Assembly: GCF_022539505.1 (NCBI RefSeq) | Contig: NC_061511.1 | Coordinates: forward strand, 29,708,620-29,772,619 | Direction of reading: 5' to 3' | DNA from: Lolium rigidum | Lineage: Eukaryota; Streptophyta; Magnoliopsida; Poales; Poaceae | DNA length: 64,000 bases | In this document: positions 33,892-47,372 of the stretch, in pieces | How positions within the stretch are numbered: position 1 is the stretch's first letter | Layout of the letters: each line of letters starts with the position of its first letter | The notes under the pieces: generated by a model | The model's input: the letters and a program-made list of their open reading frames with translations, nothing else | Told to the model about the DNA's origin: nothing | Databases searched by the model: none | Translations under genes and position numbers: made by a program

Positions 33892-35486
33892 CATGGTCGA
33901 CGTCCTCCGCCACGGGTCCTGCAGTACACGACGTCGCCTGCCCGCCTCCGTCAACCCCTGTCCTCGCCATGATGAGCTTTAGGTCCGCAGTGACATTGCC
34001 TACACGACGCGCCTACTCACCTGGCCCCGCGTGACCTCCATCGCCGTCGTCACCACTCACCTGCTCCGCGCCCTCGGCCACCTCGCGTCGCTATAAAAGG
34101 AGAGCGCCCCGGCCTCCATTGAGCACAACAATCCACTCCCCTCTCTCCTCTGCCTCTCCTCGACCCTCTTCCCCTTCACATTAGCCACCACGCCGCTCCA
34201 ATTTCGCCGGAGACCGCCGCGGCAGTAGCTCGACGGAGGAGAAGCTCCAGGCAACCTCCGCCGCTCCCTCGACCCTCCTTCGACTCGCCATCGACTCCTC
34301 GATCGTTTGCCCGCATCGCCAACCCTCGCCGAGCCTCCGGCCAGCCGCCGTCGACCCCCTCTACCGCGCCCAGGGTTTTCTCGCCGTCGCGGAAGGTGAC
34401 GATCGTGCACCGTCCGATCCTCTTTTAATCTAACGGTCGTCGCTGCGTACCGTTTCGGTGAAGAGAAATAGAGGCTGACAGTGGACCCCGCCGTCAGGCC
34501 ACTCGCGTCCCGCGTGGCAGCTCAGCTGGGCTGGCCCGTTTAACCCCTCTCTGGCCCATTTCCTTTTCCCGCCTAGGCCCAAAATTTTGAATTCGATTTA
34601 ATTCATTTCAGTCAAATTGCATACTGGTGTCAAATTCAAAATCTAATAACTTCAAATCTACAAAGCCAAATTTAATGAAATTTATATATCTGGAAAGCTT
34701 GTGAAATTATCTATCCAACTACACTGGTCTCAACCCTAGATTCATTGTAGAATTTATGTGATAAAAATAACAAGGCAGTAGGTTTCCAAACTTCAAATAA
34801 TTATTAAAAACCAACCATAATGAATTTTGAGGTGATTCAAATTCTCATAATTCTCATTTCAAATACTCTAATTGTTTATGTAAAAATATAACATAGTTAT
34901 TTCAGATGATCATGGGTTAGAATCAAATAATGGCTATGTAGTCATTACTAGCCCATTTAAAATTATTTTTCAAATTTAGGAATTTAAATCTATGTGGTGT
35001 GGCACCTCATTTAAATCACTTTCTCAAGTAATTCAAGGTGAGGTGATGACATTTGTCTTCATGACCCCATATGTTATTATTTGAGAATATTAAATCATGT
35101 CTATAGTAGTTTTTAAATTGCATGAGGTGTAATACCCCATTTAAATCATTTTCCCCAAATGATAAATATGAAGTAATGACCTTGGTCAACATGTACTCAT
35201 ACTTTATTATTTGAGGAGATTAAATATTAACAAGATTCAATGAGAGGAAATTATTTCTCAAGAATAATAAATAGAAACCCTAATAAATATTTCAATGAGA
35301 GGAAATTATTTTCCTACCCCTAAATAGAAAACCCTAGTTGTTGCTAAGTAATTGTGATTATGATAGATTATTTTGAGTGAGCCATTAAGGCTAAGTAGTC
35401 CCTTAAGTATTGATTGGTGATTGTTATCCTCATGTTCGTTTAAAGACGCTAGTACCGGAGACTACCAAGAGGAGGAGGTCTACTTT
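33892..35486 (+). repeat. LTR-like sequence, right part with TATA box
   Basis: This continues the element begun at 30632. A TATA box TATAAAAG lies at 34092-34099, followed by a C/T-rich leader (34130-34420). From about 34480 to 34930 it is homologous, in inverted orientation, to 48974-49405. Beyond that it is AT-rich with no gene. The right boundary is not clear. Confidence 0.5.
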
Positions 35487-36041
35487 TATCAACACCCGGA
35501 TTTTTAAGTCCAGATGCCTATTATGCCATACATCGCAATCCCAGGAATATTGTTGTTGCGAGACATAATAGTTGAATATCATAGAGTCATCATTTATTAA
35601 AACACATAATCGTCTTACAAAGGTGGATCACCTGATCCAATATTACAATAGTAGTTGATCTATTGATCAACGAACATCACAAATAGCGGAAGCGAAGTAG
35701 TAGTGGCTATCTAATCCACAGGCCAACGCTCGACGTCAGGAGCAGTCCTAGTTGTCGTAGACGTCCTGCTATCCATCTTCCTCGTACTGCTGTTCTCCTT
35801 CAAAGTCTGGCCATTTGAATAGCCAGGGACAAAGCCATGAGTACTTTTAAAGTACTCGCAAACTAAAGCTAATGTAAGTACTTATCAGTTTTAGTAAGGG
35901 GGTGCTAAGCTCTAATTTTATTTGCATAAAGCCAAATTTTAGTTCACAAACATTTAGTAAAAGCCTCCTCATTGGCTAACTAACTCAAGTGGGAACATTA
36001 GTGTTATTCCCACAACTCTGTTGTAATTCAAGTCAAATTCA
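35487..36041. repeat. Retroelement fragment, no gene
   Basis: It starts near ACACCCGGATTTTTAAGTCC, a change of sequence type from the AT-rich DNA before it, and runs into the Gypsy LTR at 36042. It looks like a piece of another LTR retrotransposon. No coding frame is recognised. Confidence 0.4.
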
Positions 36042-37544
36042 TGATGTCTACGCACGCTTCTATTCCTGTAGACAGTGTTGGGCCTCCAAGAGCAGAGGTT
36101 TGTAGAACAGCAGCAAGTTTCCCTTAAGTGAACCACCCAAGGTTTATCGAACTCAGGGAGGAAGAGGTCAAAGATATCCCTCTCAAGCAACCCTGCAATT
36201 ACGATACAAGAAGTCTCTTGTGTCCCCAACACACCTAATACACTTATCAGATGTATAGGTGCACTAGTTCGGCGAAGAGATAGTGAAGTACAAGTAATAT
36301 GGATGAATATGAGTGGTAATAGCAATCTGAAATAAAGATGGAAGCGAGTAAACATGCAACAGAACAGTAAATAAACGGAGTTTCAGTGCTTGGAAACAAG
36401 GCCTAGGGATCATACTTTCACTAGTGGACACTCTCAACATTGATCACATAATAAATAAATAACTTCTCCTCACTTGTGCTACATATACTCTTGTTTGATA
36501 ACAAACACCATTCATTGTGTAGGGCTACAAGAGCTCCCTCAAGCCGGAGTTAACAAGCGCCACAACATTCGGTGTTCATATTTAAGTAACCTTTAGAGCA
36601 TAATATATCATTGCAATTTAGACCGAGAACTAACATAGCATACACACCGTCACCAATAGCTATGAAAGGGGGAATAGATCACATCAATACTATCATAGTA
36701 ATAGTTAACTCCATAATCTACAAGAGATTACAATCATAACCTACGCCAAGAACTACATGATGCACACACCGTCACCTTTACATCAAGAAGGAGGAATAGA
36801 CTACTTTAATAACATCACTAGAGTAGCACATAGATTAATAGTGATACAAAGCTCATCATATGGATCTCAATTATGCAAGGCAATTCATGAGATCATTGTA
36901 TTGGGGTACATGAGAGAGAGATTAACCACATAGCTACCGGTACAGCCCTTAGCCTCGAGGGAGAACTACTCCCTCCTCATCATGGGAGACAGCAGCGGCG
37001 ATGAAGATGGCGGTGATGTCGATGGAGATGCCTTCCGGGGGCAATTCCCCGTCCCGGCGGCGTGCCGGAACAGAGACTTCTGTCCCCCGAATCTTGGCTT
37101 CGCGATGGCGGCGGCTCTGGAACTTTTCTCGTATCGTGGCTTATTCTTTTAGGGTTTTCGCGACGGAGTCCTTAAGTAGGCGGAAGGGCAGCCTCGGAGG
37201 GGCCTTGGTGGGGCCACACAATAGGGGGCGCGCCCCACCCCTTGGCCGCACCGCCCTGGCGTGTGGGGCCCCCTAGCTCCCCTATGGTCTCTCTCCGGTG
37301 TTCTGGAAGCTTCGTGGAAAAATAAGATACTGGGCGTTGATTTCGTCCAATTCCGAGAATATTTCCTTACTAGGATTTCTGAAACCAAAAACAGCAGAAA
37401 ACGAGACCGGCACTTCGGCATCTTGTCAATAGGTTAGTTCCGGAAAATGCATAATAATGACATATAATGTGAACAAAACATGTAGGTATTGTCATAAAAC
37501 TAGCATGGAACATAAGAAATTATAGATACGTTTGAGACGTATCA
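36042..37544 (-). repeat. 3' LTR of the second Gypsy element
   Basis: Pairs with 41078-42604. The two LTRs are clearly alike but differ by substitutions and indels (for example the insert at 41349-41400), so the insertion is not very recent. Short frames inside are LTR sequence. Confidence 0.88.
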
Positions 37545-40140
37545 AGCATCCCCAAGCTTAGTTCCTACTCGCCCTCGAGTAGGTAAACGATAACAAGGAT
37601 AATTTCTTAAGTAACATGCTACCAACATGATCTTGATCAATACTATTGTAAAGCATATGAGATGAATGAAGTGATTCAAAGCAATGGTAAAGACAATGAC
37701 TAAAAAACTGAATCATATAGCAAAGACTTTTCATGAATAGTACTTTCAAGACAAGCATCAATAAGTCTTGCATAAGAGTTAACTCATAAAGCAATAGATT
37801 CTTAGTAAAAAGATTTGAAGCAACACAAAGGAAGATATAAGTTTCAGCGGTTGCTTTCAACTTCAACATGTATATCTCATGGATGATTGTCAACATAAAG
37901 CAATATAACAAGTGCAATAGGTAAACATGTAAGAATCAATGCACACAGTTGACACAAGTGTTTGCTTCTAAGATAGAAAGAAGTAGGTAAACTGACTCAA
38001 CATAAAGTAGAAGAAAGGCCCTTCGCAGAGGGAAGCATGGATTACTATTTTTGTGCTAGAGCTTTTATTTTGAAAACATAGAAACAATTTTGTCAACGGT
38101 AGTAATAATTCATATATGTTATGTATAAGACATCCTATAAGTTGCAAGCCTCATGCATAGAATACTAATAGTGCTCGCACCTTGTCCTAATTAGCTTGGA
38201 TTAACACGGATTATCATTGCATAACATATGTTTCAACCAAGTGTCACAAAGGAGTACCTCTATGCCGCCTGTACAAAGGTCTAAGGAGAAAGCTCGCATT
38301 GGATTTCTCGCTTTTGATTATTCTCAACTTAGACATCCATACCGGGACAACATAGAAAACAGATAATGGACTCCTCTTTAATGCATAAGCATTCAACAAC
38401 AGATAATATTCTCATAAGAGATTGAGGATTGATGTCCAAACTGAAACTTCCACCATGATTCATGGCTTTAGTTAGCGGCCCAATGTTCTTCTCTAACAAT
38501 ATGCATACTCAAACCATTTGATCATGATAAATCGCCCTTACTTCAGACAAGACGAACATGCATAGCAACTCACATGATATTCAACAAAGGTGTAAAAAGT
38601 TGATGGCGTCCCCAGAAACATGGTTAACGCTCAACAAGCAACTTATAAGAAATAAGATACATAGCAACATATTCAATACCACAATAGTTTTTAAGGCTAT
38701 TTTCCCATGAGCTATGTATTGTAAAGGCAAAGAATAGAATTTTAAAGGTAGCACTCAAGTAATGTACTTTGGAATGGCAGAGAAATACCATGTGGTAGGT
38801 AGGTATGGTGGACACAAATGGAATGGATTTTGGCTCAAGGATTTGGATGCACGAGAAGTAATCCCTCTCAATACAAGGCTTAGGCTAGCAAGGTTGTTTG
38901 AACCAAACTCAAGTATAAAACGGTGCAGCAAGACTCACATATGAACATATTGTAAGCATTATAAGACTTTACATCGTCTCCTTGTTGTTCAAACACCTTA
39001 ACCAGAAAATATCTAGACTCAGAGAGACCAATCATGCAAACCAAATTTTAACAAGCTCTATGTAGTTCTTCATTAATAGGTGCAAAGTACATGATGCAAG
39101 AGCTTAAACATGATCTATATGAGCACAACAATTGCCAAGTATCAAATTATTCAAGACATTATACCAATTACCACATGAAGCATTTTCCGTTTCCAACCAT
39201 ATAACAATGAACGAAGCAGTTTTCAACTTTCGCCATGAACATTAAAAGATAGAACTAAGAACACCAGTGTTCATATGAAAAAGCGGAGCGTGTCTCTCTC
39301 CCACACAAGCATGAATTTATTCAGAGAATGAAAATAACAAAACGAAAATAAAAGCACACGGACGCTCCAAGTAAAGTACATAAGATGTGACAGAATAAAA
39401 ATATAGTTTCACTAGAGGTGACCTGATAAGTTGTCGATGAAGAAGGGGATGCCTTGGGCATCCCCAAGCTTAGATGCTTGAGTCTTCTTGAAATATGCAG
39501 GGATGAACCACGGGGGCATCCCCAAGCTTAGACTTTTCACTCTTCTTGATCATAGTATATCATCCTCCTCTCTTGACCCTTGAAAACTTCCTCCACACCA
39601 AACTCGAAACAAACTCATTAGAGGGTTAGTGCATAATCAAAAATTCACATATTCAGAGGTGACACAATCATTCTTAACACTTCTGGACATTGCCCAAAGC
39701 TACTGGAAGTTTATGAAACAAAGAAATCCATTCAACATAGCAAAAGAGGCAATGCGAAATAAAAGGCAGAATCTGTCAAAACAGAACAGTCCGTAAAGAC
39801 GAATTTTTCTGGGGCACTTAACTTGCTCAGATGAAAAATCTCAAATTGAATGAAAGTTGCGTACATATCTGAGGATCACACACGTAAATTGGCAGATTTT
39901 TCTGAGTTACCTACAGAGAATTCTACTCAAATTCGTGACAGCAAGAAATCTGTTTCTGCGCAGTAATCCAAATCTAGTATTGACTTTACTATCAAAGACT
40001 TTACTTGGCACAACAATGCAATAAAATAAGATAAGGAGATGTTTCTACAGTAGTAACAACTTCCAAGACACAACAAAACAGTAGCAAAATAAAGACATGG
40101 GTTATCTCCCAAGAAGTTCTTTCTTTATAGCCATTAAGAT
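37545..40140 (-). other. Non-coding internal region of the second Gypsy element
   Basis: About 2.6 kb without a usable frame, closely matching 43993-46560 of the third element and, inverted, 1-1527 of the first. This long conserved non-coding part lies where pol and the 3' region would be in an autonomous element. Confidence 0.7.
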
Positions 40141-40153
40141 GGGCTCAGTAATT

Positions 40154-40846
40154 TCAATGATGCACTCGCAAGAAATAAGAGTTGAAGCAAAAGAGAGCAT
40201 CGAGAAGCAAATTCAAAACAAATTTAAGCCTAACCCACTTCCTATGAAAAGGAATCTTGTAAATAAACAAGTCATGTAGGCATAATGCAACAAGCATAGG
40301 AAAACTAGACAAGCGCAACTTCAAGATTTTCAGCATATAGAGAGGTGTTTTAGTAACATGAAAACTTCTACAACCATATTTTCCTCTCTCATAATGATTT
40401 TCAGTAGCATCATGAACAAACTCAACAATATAACTATCAAATGAAACATTCTTATCATGAGTCTCATGCATAAAATTATTACTACTCCCAACATAAGCAT
40501 AATCAATTTTATTAGTTGTAGTGGGAGCAAATTCAACAAAGTAGCTATCATTATTATTCTCATCATCAAATATAGGAGGTATAGTATCATCATAATAAAC
40601 TTTATCCTCCATAGTAGGCGGCACCAGAAGACCACTATCATTATAATCATCATATATGGGAGGCATATCATAATCAACATAAACTTTCTCCTCAATACCT
40701 GGAGGGCTAAAGAGATCATTTTCATCAAAACCGACCTCCCCAAGCTTAGAATTTTCTATATCATTATCAACAATGGTGTTCAAAGCGTTCATACTAATAT
40801 TACTACTAGCATGCAAATAAGGTTCCATAGGTTTTTTAATTTTCAC
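40154..40846 (-). CDS. Gag-like acidic-repeat ORF of the second Gypsy element
   Basis: 230 codons. The N-terminal half contains two similar acidic blocks, VYVDYDMPPIYDDYN and VYYDDTIPPIFDDENN, about 30 residues apart. The second half has YFVEFAPTTTNKIDYAYVGSS. The C-terminal 50 residues are hydrophobic and basic (LHDLFIYKIPFHRKWVRLKF). Coding-like sequence continues upstream of the ATG in the same frame (ESRHEWFNVKIKKP), so the true start may be lost. It lies downstream of the 5' LTR, in the gag position. I recognise the layout from non-autonomous grass Gypsy elements but no characterised domain. Confidence 0.45.
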   Translation of the reverse strand: MKIKKPMEPYLHASSNISMNALNTIVDNDIENSKLGEVGFDENDLFSPPGIEEKVYVDYDMPPIYDDYNDSGLLVPPTMEDKVYYDDTIPPIFDDENNNDSYFVEFAPTTTNKIDYAYVGSSNNFMHETHDKNVSFDSYIVEFVHDATENHYERGKYGCRSFHVTKTPLYMLKILKLRLSSFPMLVALCLHDLFIYKIPFHRKWVRLKFVLNLLLDALFCFNSYFLRVHH

Positions 40847-41077
40847 ATTAAACCATTCATGTCTTGACTCGAGAAATAGTTTAAAAAGCTCACGTGATGT
40901 TTTCCATTATGCCTTACTAGTGTTTAACAAGAAACAAAAAGATGCAATTGCAGGATCTAAAGGAAATAGCTTCGAGCACACACACAACGGCAACGAGAAA
41001 AGTACTTAGTTACACCGGGACCGGAGTATGAGTGCCTTTTACCTTTCCTCCCCGGCAACGGCGCCGTGAAAAGTGCT

Positions 41078-42604
41078 TGATGTCTACGGGTGCTTCTATT
41101 CTTGTAGACCGTGTTGGGCCTCCAAGAGCGAGAGGTTTGTAGAACAGCAGCAAGTTTCCCTTAAGTGGATCACCCAAGGTTTATCGAACTCAGGGAGGAA
41201 GAGGTCAAAGATATCCCTCTCAAGCAACCCCGCAATCACGATACAAGAAGTCTCTTGTGTCCCCAACACACCTAATACACTTGTCGGATGTATAGGTGCA
41301 CTAGTTCGACGAAGAGATAGTGAAATACAAGTGGTATGAATGAATATGAGCGAGTAGTAACGGCGCCGAAAAGTGCTTGCTGGCGTGCAGTTGATGGTAG
41401 TAATATTGCAGAAGTAAAGATGCAATAAAACATAGAACAAGCGATGATTGCAGTATTTGGAAACAAGGCCTAGGGATCATACTTTCACTAGTGGACACTC
41501 TCAACATTGATCACATAAATAAATAAGTTCTCTTCCTTTGTGCTACATATACTCTTGTTTGATAATGAACACCATTCGTTGTGTAGGGCTACAAGAGCAC
41601 CTCAATGCCGGAGTTAACAAGCTCCACAACATTCGGCATTCATATTTAAGTAACCTTAGAGCATAATAGATCTTTGCAATTTAAACCGAGTACTAACATA
41701 GCATACACACTGTCACCTTTACACTATGAAGGGGGAATGAATCACATCAATACTATCATAGTAATAATTAACTCCATAACCTACAAGAGATTACGATCAT
41801 AGCCTACGCCAAGTACGACACGATGCACACACTATCACCATTACACCGTGAAGGAGGAATAGACTACTTTAATAACATCACAAGAGTAGCACATAGACTA
41901 ATAGTGATACAAAACTCATATGAATCTCAATCATGTAAGGCAGCTCATGAGATCATTGTATTGAAGTACATAGGAGAGAGATTAACCACATAGCTATCGG
42001 TACAGCCCTTAGCCTCGATGGAGAACTACTCCCTCCTCATGGGAGACAGCAGCGGTGATGAAGATGGCGGTGGTGTCGATAGAGGAGCCTTCCGGGGGCA
42101 CTTCCCCGTCCCGGCGGCGTGCCGGAACAGAGACTCCTGTCCCCCAGATCTTGGCTTCGCGATGGCGGCGGCTCTGGAAGGTTTCTCGTACCGTGGTTTT
42201 TCCGTATCGAAGATTTAGGTCAGGGAGCTTCTTATAGGCGAAGAGGCGGAGTCGGAAGGGCTACGGAGGGGCCACACGCCAGGGTGGCGCGCCCCCCTCT
42301 CTGGTCACGCCGCTTATTGTGTGGGGGCCCAGGGCCTCCCCTCTGGTGGCTCTCGGGTGTTCTGGAAGCTTCGTGGAATTCTAAGATGCTGGGCGTTGAT
42401 TTCGTCCAATTCCGAGAATATTTCCTTACTAGGATTTGTGAAACCAAAAACAGCAGAAAACAGGAACTGGCACTTCGGCATCTCGTCAATAGGTTAGTTC
42501 CGGAAAATGCATAATAATGACATAAAGTGTGTATAAAACATGTGTGTATCATCATAAAAGTAGCATGGAGCATAAGAAATTATAGATACGTTTGAGACGT
42601 ATCA
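41078..42604 (-). repeat. 5' LTR of the second Gypsy element
   Basis: Ends GTAGACATCA at 41078 (minus strand) beside the primer-binding site. Compared with its partner it carries AGCGAGAGG where the partner has AGCAGAGG, one case of the CAG/CGAG difference described in the findings. Confidence 0.88.
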
Positions 42605-43992
42605 TGCCCCAACGTAACAGTGAGGTTGTCAATCTCACCGGCTTGCTGTAAACAAAGGATTAGATGTATAGTGTGGATGATGATGTTTGTTTGCGAAGAA
42701 CAGTAAAGAACAATTGCAGTAGATTGTATTTCAGATGTAAAGAATAGGACCGGGGTCCACAGTTCACTAGTGGTGTCTCTCCCATAAGATAAACAGATGT
42801 TGGGTGAACAAATTACAGTTGGGCAATTGACAAATAAAGAAGGCATAACAATGCACATACATATATCATGATGAGTACTATGAGATTTAATCGGGGCATT
42901 ACGACAAAGTACATAGACCGCTATCCAGCATGCATCTATGCCTAAAAAGTCCACTTTCAGGTTATCATCCGAACCCCTTCCGGTATTAAGTTGTAAACAA
43001 CAGACAATTGCATTAAGTATGATGCGTAATGTAATCAACAAAAATATCCTTAGACAAAGCATCGATGTTTTATCCCTAGTGGCAACAACACATCCACAAC
43101 CTTAGAACTTTCCGTCACTTGTCCCGCATTTAATGGAGGCATGAACCCACTATCGAGCATAAATACTCCCTCTTGGAGTCACAAGTATCAACTTGGCCAG
43201 AGCCTCTACTAGCAACGGAGAGCATGCAAGAACATAAACAACATATATGATAGATTGATAATCAACTTGACATAGTATTCAATATTCATCGGATCCCAAC
43301 AAACACAACATGTAGCATTACAAATAGATGATCTTGATCATGATAGGCATCTCACAAGATCTAACATGATAGCACAATGAGGAGAAGACAACCATCTAGC
43401 TACTGCTATGGACCCATAGTCCAGGGGTGGACTACTCACACATTGATCCGGAGGCGATCATGGCGATGAAGAGACCTCCGGGAGATGATTCCCCTCTCCG
43501 GCAGGGTGCCGGAGGCGATCTCCTGAATCCCCCGAGATGGGATTAGCGGCGGCTGCGTCTCTGGAAGGTTTTCCGTATCGTGGCTCTCGATACTGGGGGT
43601 TTCGCGACGAAGACTATATGTAGGCGGAAGGGCAGGTCAAGGGGCGTCACGAGGGGCCCACACAGTAGGCCGGCGCAGCCAGGGCTTGGGCCGCGCCGCC
43701 CTGTTGTGTGGCCACCTCGTGGCCCCACTTCGTTTCCTCTTCGGACTTCTGGAAGCTTCGTGGAAAAATAGGCCCCTGGGCGTTGATTTCGTCCAATTCC
43801 GAGAATATTTCCTTACTAGGATTTCTGAAACTAAAAACAGCAGAAAACAGACAATCGGCTCTTCGGCATCTCGTCAATAGGTTAGTGCCGGAAAATGCAT
43901 AATAATGACATATAATGTGTATAAAACATGTGAGTATCATCATAAAATTAGCATGGAACATAAGAAATTATAGATACGTTTGGGACGTATCA
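42605..43992 (-). repeat. Truncated 3' LTR of the third Gypsy element
   Basis: Collinear with 47584-48973. Over this span the two LTRs are very similar; many of the differences are single-base G insertions in CAG in the other copy. GC-rich frames at 43540-43900 are LTR sequence. Confidence 0.9.
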
Positions 43993-46560
43993 AGCATCCC
44001 CAAGCTTAATTCCTACTCGCCCTCGAGTAGGTAAACGATAACAAAGATAATTTCTGAAGTGACATGCTATCATAATCTTGATCAATACTATTGTAAAGCA
44101 CATGAGATGAATGCAGCGATTCAAAGCAATGATGAAGATAATGAGTAAACAAATGAATCATATAGCAAAGACTTTTCATGAATAATACTTTCAAGACAAG
44201 CATCAACAAGACTTGCATAAGAGTTACTCATAAAGCAATAAATTCAAAGTAGAGGCATTGAAGCAACACAAAGGAAGATATAAGTTTCAGCGGTTGCTTT
44301 CAACTTGTAACATGCATATCTCATGGATAATTGTCAACACAAAGTAATATAACAAGTGCAATAGGTAAACATGTAAGAATCAATGCACACAGTTTATACA
44401 AGTGTTTGCTTCTAAGATAGAAGGGATAGGTAAACTGACTCAGCAATAAAGTAAAATATAGGCCCTTCGCAGAGGGAAGCATGGATTACTATATTTGTGC
44501 TAGAGCTTTTCATTTTGAAAACAAGAAACAATTTTGTCAACGGTAGTAATAAATCATATGTGTTATATATAAGATATCTTATAAGTTGCAAGCCTCATGC
44601 ATAGTATACTAATAGTGCTCGCACCTTGTCCTAATTAGCTTGGATTAACACGGATTATCATTGCATAGCATATGTTTCAACCAAGTGTCACAAAGGGGTA
44701 CCTCTATGCCGCCTGTACAAAGGTCTAAGGAGAAAGTTCGCATTGGATTTCTCGCTTTTGATTATTCTCAACTTAGACATCCATACCGGGACAACATAGA
44801 CAACGAGATAATGGACTCCTCTTTAATGCATAAGCATTCAACAACGATTAATTTTCTCATAAGAGATTGAGGATTTGTGTCCAAACTGAAACTTCCACCA
44901 TGAATCATGGCTTTAGTTAGCGGCCCAATGTTCTTCTCTAACAGTATGCATACTCAAACCATTTGATCATGAAAATTGCCCTTACTTCAGACAAGACGAA
45001 CATGCATAGCAACTCACACGATATTCAACAAAGGTAAAAGTTGATGGCGTCCCTAGAAACATGGTTACCGCTCAACAAGCAACTTATTAAGAAGTAAGAC
45101 ACATAAGTACATATTATTCACCACAATAGTTTTTAAGGCTACTTTTCCCATGAGCTATATATTGTAAAGGCAAAGAATAGAATTTTAAAGGTAGCACTCA
45201 AGTAATGTACTTTGGAATGGCGGAGAAATACCATGTGGTAGGTAGGTATGGTGGACACAAATGGCATAGTATTTGGCTCAAGGATTTGGATGCACGAGTA
45301 TAATTCCTCTCAATACAAGGCTAGGCTAGCAAGGTTGTTTGAAGCAAACTCAAGTATAAAAGGTGCAAAAAAGCTCACATATGAACATATTGTAACTATT
45401 ATAAGACTTTACATTGTCTCCTTGTTGTTCAAACACCTTAACCAGAAAATATCTAGACTCTAGAGATCAATCATGCAAACCAAATTTTAACAAGCTCTAT
45501 GTAGTTATTCATTAATGGGTACAAGGTACATGATGCAAGAGCTTAAACAAGATCTATATGAGCACAACAATTGCCAAGTATCACATTATTTAAGACATTA
45601 TACCATTTACCACATGCGGCATTTTCCATTTCCAACCATATAGCAATGAATGAAATAGTCCAACTTTCGCAATGAACATTAAAGATAAAGCTAAGAACAT
45701 ATGTGTTCATACGAAACAGCGTAGCGTGTCTCTCTCCCAAACAAAGAATGCTAGGATCCGATCTTATTCAAACAAAACAAAAATAAAAACAAAAAGACGC
45801 TCCAAGTAAAGCACATAAGATGTGACGGAATAAAAATATAGTTTCACTAGAGGTGATCTGATAAGTTGTCGATGAAGAAGGGATGCCTTGGGCATCCCCA
45901 AGCTTAGACGCTTGGGTCTTCTTAAAATATGCAGGGATGAACCACGGGGGCATCCCCAAGCTTAAACTCTTCACTCTTCTTGATCATATTGTATCATCCT
46001 CCTCTCTTGACCCTTGAAAACTTCCTCCACACCAAACTTAAAACAAACTCATTAGAGGGTCGGTGCATAATTCATATATTCAGAGGTGACATAATCATTC
46101 TTAACACTTCTGGACATTGCACAAAGCTACTGAAAGTTAATGGAACAAAGAAATCCATCAAGCATAGCAAAACAGGCAATGCGAATTAAAAGGCAGAATC
46201 TGTCAACACAGAACAGTCCGTAAAGACGAATTTTTTTTGAGGCACCAGACTTGCTCAGATGAAAATGCCCAAATTGAATGAAAGTTGCGTACATATCTGA
46301 GGATCACGCACGTAAATTGATAGATTTTTGTGAGTTACCTACAGAGAACCCTGCCCAAATTCGTGACAGCAAGATATCTGTTTCTGCGCAGTAATCCAAA
46401 TCTAGTATTGACTTTACTATCAAAGACTTTACTTGGCACAACAATGCAATAAAATAAAGATAAGGAGAGGTTGCTACAGTAGTAACAACTTCCAAGACTC
46501 AAATATAAAACAAAGTGCAGAAGTAAAATAATGGGTTGTCTCCCATAAGCGCTTTTCTTT
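43993..46560 (-). other. Non-coding internal region of the third Gypsy element
   Basis: Matches 37545-40140. No gene is supported. It begins beside the LTR with the polypurine-like AAGCTTGGGGATGCT on the minus strand. Confidence 0.7.
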
Positions 46561-46592
46561 AACGCCTTTCAGCTAGGCGCAGAAAGTGTGAA

Positions 46593-47114
46593 TCAAGTAT
46601 TATCAAGAGATGAAGCATTGACATCAAAAAAATTCTCACAAACAAAACTTGTTGCAGAGGGTACCTTAGATGCTCCATTATCTAAATTTCCCATAGTGGT
46701 GCTAAGGGTTTTATCAATTTTAGGCTTATAATAATTCTTTGGCTTAGGCACCTTAGAGACATACATGAATTTTTGCTCCTTTCCCACATAAGCTTTCTCC
46801 TTAAAATTAAGAGAAGAAAAAGTTGAACCCAATGTTCCCATAGCTTCTTCAAGTTTACCAATTCTATGGGTTTGATTATCATGGATAGCACAAGTTTCTA
46901 AAGTAGGAGTACCTAGGAAATTACCCCCCGAAAGAGTATCAAGAACATACCTATTCCAGCTAGATATACCAACATAAAAGTTCCTAAGTAGGATAATAGT
47001 GGAGTGTTTCTTAGTGCACCTATGATGGGCATCACTAATTCTATATCAAGCATCTTTAAAACTTTCTCCACCTTGTTGCTTAAAAGAACGAACTTCAACT
47101 TCAGGATTACTCAT
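46593..47114 (-). pseudogene. Gag remnant of the third Gypsy element, premature stop
   Basis: The frame runs from ATG 47114 (MSNPEVEVRSFKQQGGESF) to stop 46593, 174 codons. An in-frame TGA at 47046-47048 stands where gag proteins of Athila-like elements have Trp in a DAWYRISDA-type motif. Downstream come the LLRNFYVGISSWNRYVLD capsid-like segment and GNFLGTPTLETC. The C-terminal part from residue 92 (MGTLGSTFSSLNFKEK...) is open. This short gag is the only recognisable coding part of the element. Confidence 0.65.
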
Positions 47115-47372
47115 TTTAGCAATAGTAAATAAAGCAAACTAGATAAAGTAAATGCAAGTAACTAATTTTTTTATGTTTTTAATATCGAGAACAAGACAGT
47201 AAATAAAGTAAAACTAGCAACTAATTTTTTTGTGTTTTTGTTTTAGTGCAGCAAACAAAGTAGTAAATAAAGTAAAGTAAAGCAAGACAAAAACAAAGTA
47301 AAGAGATTGGAAGTGGAGACTCCCCTTGCAGCGTGTCTTGATCTCCCGACAACGGCGCCGAGAAAACAGTCT

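Larger units (their letters stand above)
36042..42604 (-). mobile_element. Athila-like non-autonomous Gypsy element, second copy
   Basis: The two LTRs are 36042-37544 (3' LTR) and 41078-42604 (5' LTR), each running TGATACGTCTCAAACG to GTAGACATCA on the minus strand. Next to the 5' LTR on the internal side is the primer-binding site GGCGCCGTTGCCGGGGAGG (41050-41068 on the minus strand), of the tRNA-Asp type. A polypurine-like AAGCTTGGGGATGCT borders the 3' LTR. The internal 3.5 kb holds one gag-like frame and no reverse transcriptase or integrase. Flanking bases (ATTCA left, TGCCC right) do not match, so no TSD remains. Confidence 0.87.
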
